Notes under the pieces: generated by a model
The model's database searches: none
Told to the model about the DNA's origin: nothing
What the model saw: only the letters and a program-made list of their open reading frames with translations
Program-made: the position numbers and the translations under genes
Origin: Sediminicola sp037203765
GTDB lineage: Bacteria; Bacteroidota; Bacteroidia; Flavobacteriales; Flavobacteriaceae
Reading direction: 5' to 3'
Length of the DNA stretch: 64,000 bases
Assembly: GCF_037203765.1 (NCBI RefSeq)
Contig: NZ_JBBCAS010000005.1
Coordinates: forward strand, 1-64,000
In this document: piece by piece, positions 63,092-64,000 of the stretch
Layout: every line of letters begins with the position of its first letter
Position numbering within the stretch: the first letter of the stretch is position 1

Positions 63092-64000
63092 TTATTTGCT
63101 TATTTTTTTATAAATATTTGTTAGTTGTTCTGCCACAGATTTCATATCTAATTTTAATTTTATTAAATGATCGGCACTATTGATTTTTTTACCTTTTAAA
63201 ACTAGGTTAACAAGAAATGCCAGCTCCTCAGCTGAGTTATTTTTTGCCACATAATTATTGTCCAAACCCCTTAAAATTTCTTCGACATTTCCAACATTAG
63301 TTGATACAACGGGTGTATTACAGGCCAAACTTTCTTTTACTGAATTAGGTGAACCTTCAAAATCTGAAGTAAGCAAATGCAAATCTACAGCGCTAAAATA
63401 ATAAGGAATTTTTTCTCTAGAAGTATTAATTAATCTTAATTCTTTAATATTATTATAATTATATTTTTCCTTTAATATTTTTAATGTCTCCGTAAAACGG
63501 TCGTATCTTTTTTGCCTTCGTATTAAATTTGAACTTACAAAAAGGATATAAATTGTTTCTTTATTTAAACCCAAGAAATGTCTGGCATTATCTCTGTCCA
63601 TAGGTTTAAATAATTTTGTGTTGACTCCGTTTGGAAGGTAAAATGAATATTCATCTGTAATAAGTTTAGAATTATTTTTAAATATCCATGCATTTGTATT
63701 TGACTTTATAAATTGAAAAACAACTTTCCCAAGTTCATGAATAGGGTCATTTTGAAATGAAACTACTACCCTATTTTCTTTACTTTTTCCGCTTAGAATT
63801 AGGCATAAGGAACTCAATGCATGATGGCAATGGATAATATCATAATTTTCTTTGGATAAATTTCTCCTTATTCTAAAAACTGCCCTTATATATTCTAGTT
63901 TACCATTTTCTCGGCCATTAATAAACATTACGTCATTACTTATGCCATGCAAAACCAAAGATTCTATCTGTTCTTTAACAAATATCCCAAATATGGGTAA
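63092..64000 (-). CDS. Glycosyltransferase, GT4 type (5' end beyond window)
   Basis: The frame stays open to the last base; a TTG at 63958 is not a believable start because upstream codons continue the family pattern (PIFGIFVKEQIESL). So the N-terminus is cut. Visible: DIIHCHHALSSLCLI, YLPNGVNTKLFKP, LFVSSNLIRRQKRYDRF, and the donor site TSDFEGSPNSVKESLACNTPVVSTNVGN near the C-terminus. At least 303 residues are inside. AT-rich. Adds a sugar in exopolysaccharide synthesis. Confidence 0.88.
   Translation of the reverse strand, partial: LPIFGIFVKEQIESLVLHGISNDVMFINGRENGKLEYIRAVFRIRRNLSKENYDIIHCHHALSSLCLILSGKSKENRVVVSFQNDPIHELGKVVFQFIKSNTNAWIFKNNSKLITDEYSFYLPNGVNTKLFKPMDRDNARHFLGLNKETIYILFVSSNLIRRQKRYDRFTETLKILKEKYNYNNIKELRLINTSREKIPYYFSAVDLHLLTSDFEGSPNSVKESLACNTPVVSTNVGNVEEILRGLDNNYVAKNNSAEELAFLVNLVLKGKKINSADHLIKLKLDMKSVAEQLTNIYKKISK

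Overview
The window reads as a contiguous chromosomal segment of a Bacteroidota bacterium, most likely a marine member of the Flavobacteriaceae. Signs of this are a fused secDF, two secreted proteins with the gliding-motility-associated (type B) type IX secretion tail, an archaeal-type ProS, a tmRNA tag reading GENNYALAA, Wzc-type exopolysaccharide genes, and the Bacteroidota promoter grammar TTG-N17..23-TAnnTTTG, seen in front of several genes. Most of the window has moderate GC (a typical 60-base line at 57001 counts 26 G+C). The last 3 kb are far more AT-rich. Genus cannot be fixed from the sequence alone.

Left part (1-13 kb): two identical tRNA-Glu genes lie downstream of proS. Divergent from proS are a low-complexity lipoprotein and a FadL-type outer-membrane barrel, which end at a bidirectional terminator against two tandem paralogous T9SS-exported proteins. 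Then comes a plus-strand cluster folE-cysS-yidD-lgt-DUF192 lipoprotein, followed by a ModF-like double ABC protein whose first ATPase half is degenerate.

Middle part (13-48 kb): housekeeping genes (secDF, mdh, gyrB, asnB, csp, ftsE, typA, kdsA) are mixed with envelope genes: a DUF6588 barrel, FUSC membrane protein, amidohydrolase and DUF885 lipoproteins, OmpA, NIPSNAP, a large TPR protein paired with a plug-less TonB-receptor-like barrel, and a DUF3857 protein. A membrane-domain/NUDIX fusion sits between ftsE and ppgK. Many genes are bounded by clear hairpin terminators.

Right part (48-64 kb): the tmRNA gene is followed by about 320 bp holding two further copies of its 3' end, each near its own hairpin, which looks like scars of integration at ssrA. 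A structured gene-free stretch follows, then a histidine kinase/response regulator pair whose kinase may be translated from a leaderless message. Next are a DUF6804-like membrane protein with an ATP-grasp protein, a sodium:solute symporter and PBP1A. The window ends inside a minus-strand polysaccharide locus (Wzc tyrosine autokinase, glycosyltransferase, RmlD-like reductase, and a second glycosyltransferase cut by the window edge). No CRISPR array, insertion sequence or intact prophage was seen. The most unusual features are the ssrA tail duplications, the NUDIX fusion, the half-dead ABC protein, and the abrupt compositional change in the polysaccharide locus.
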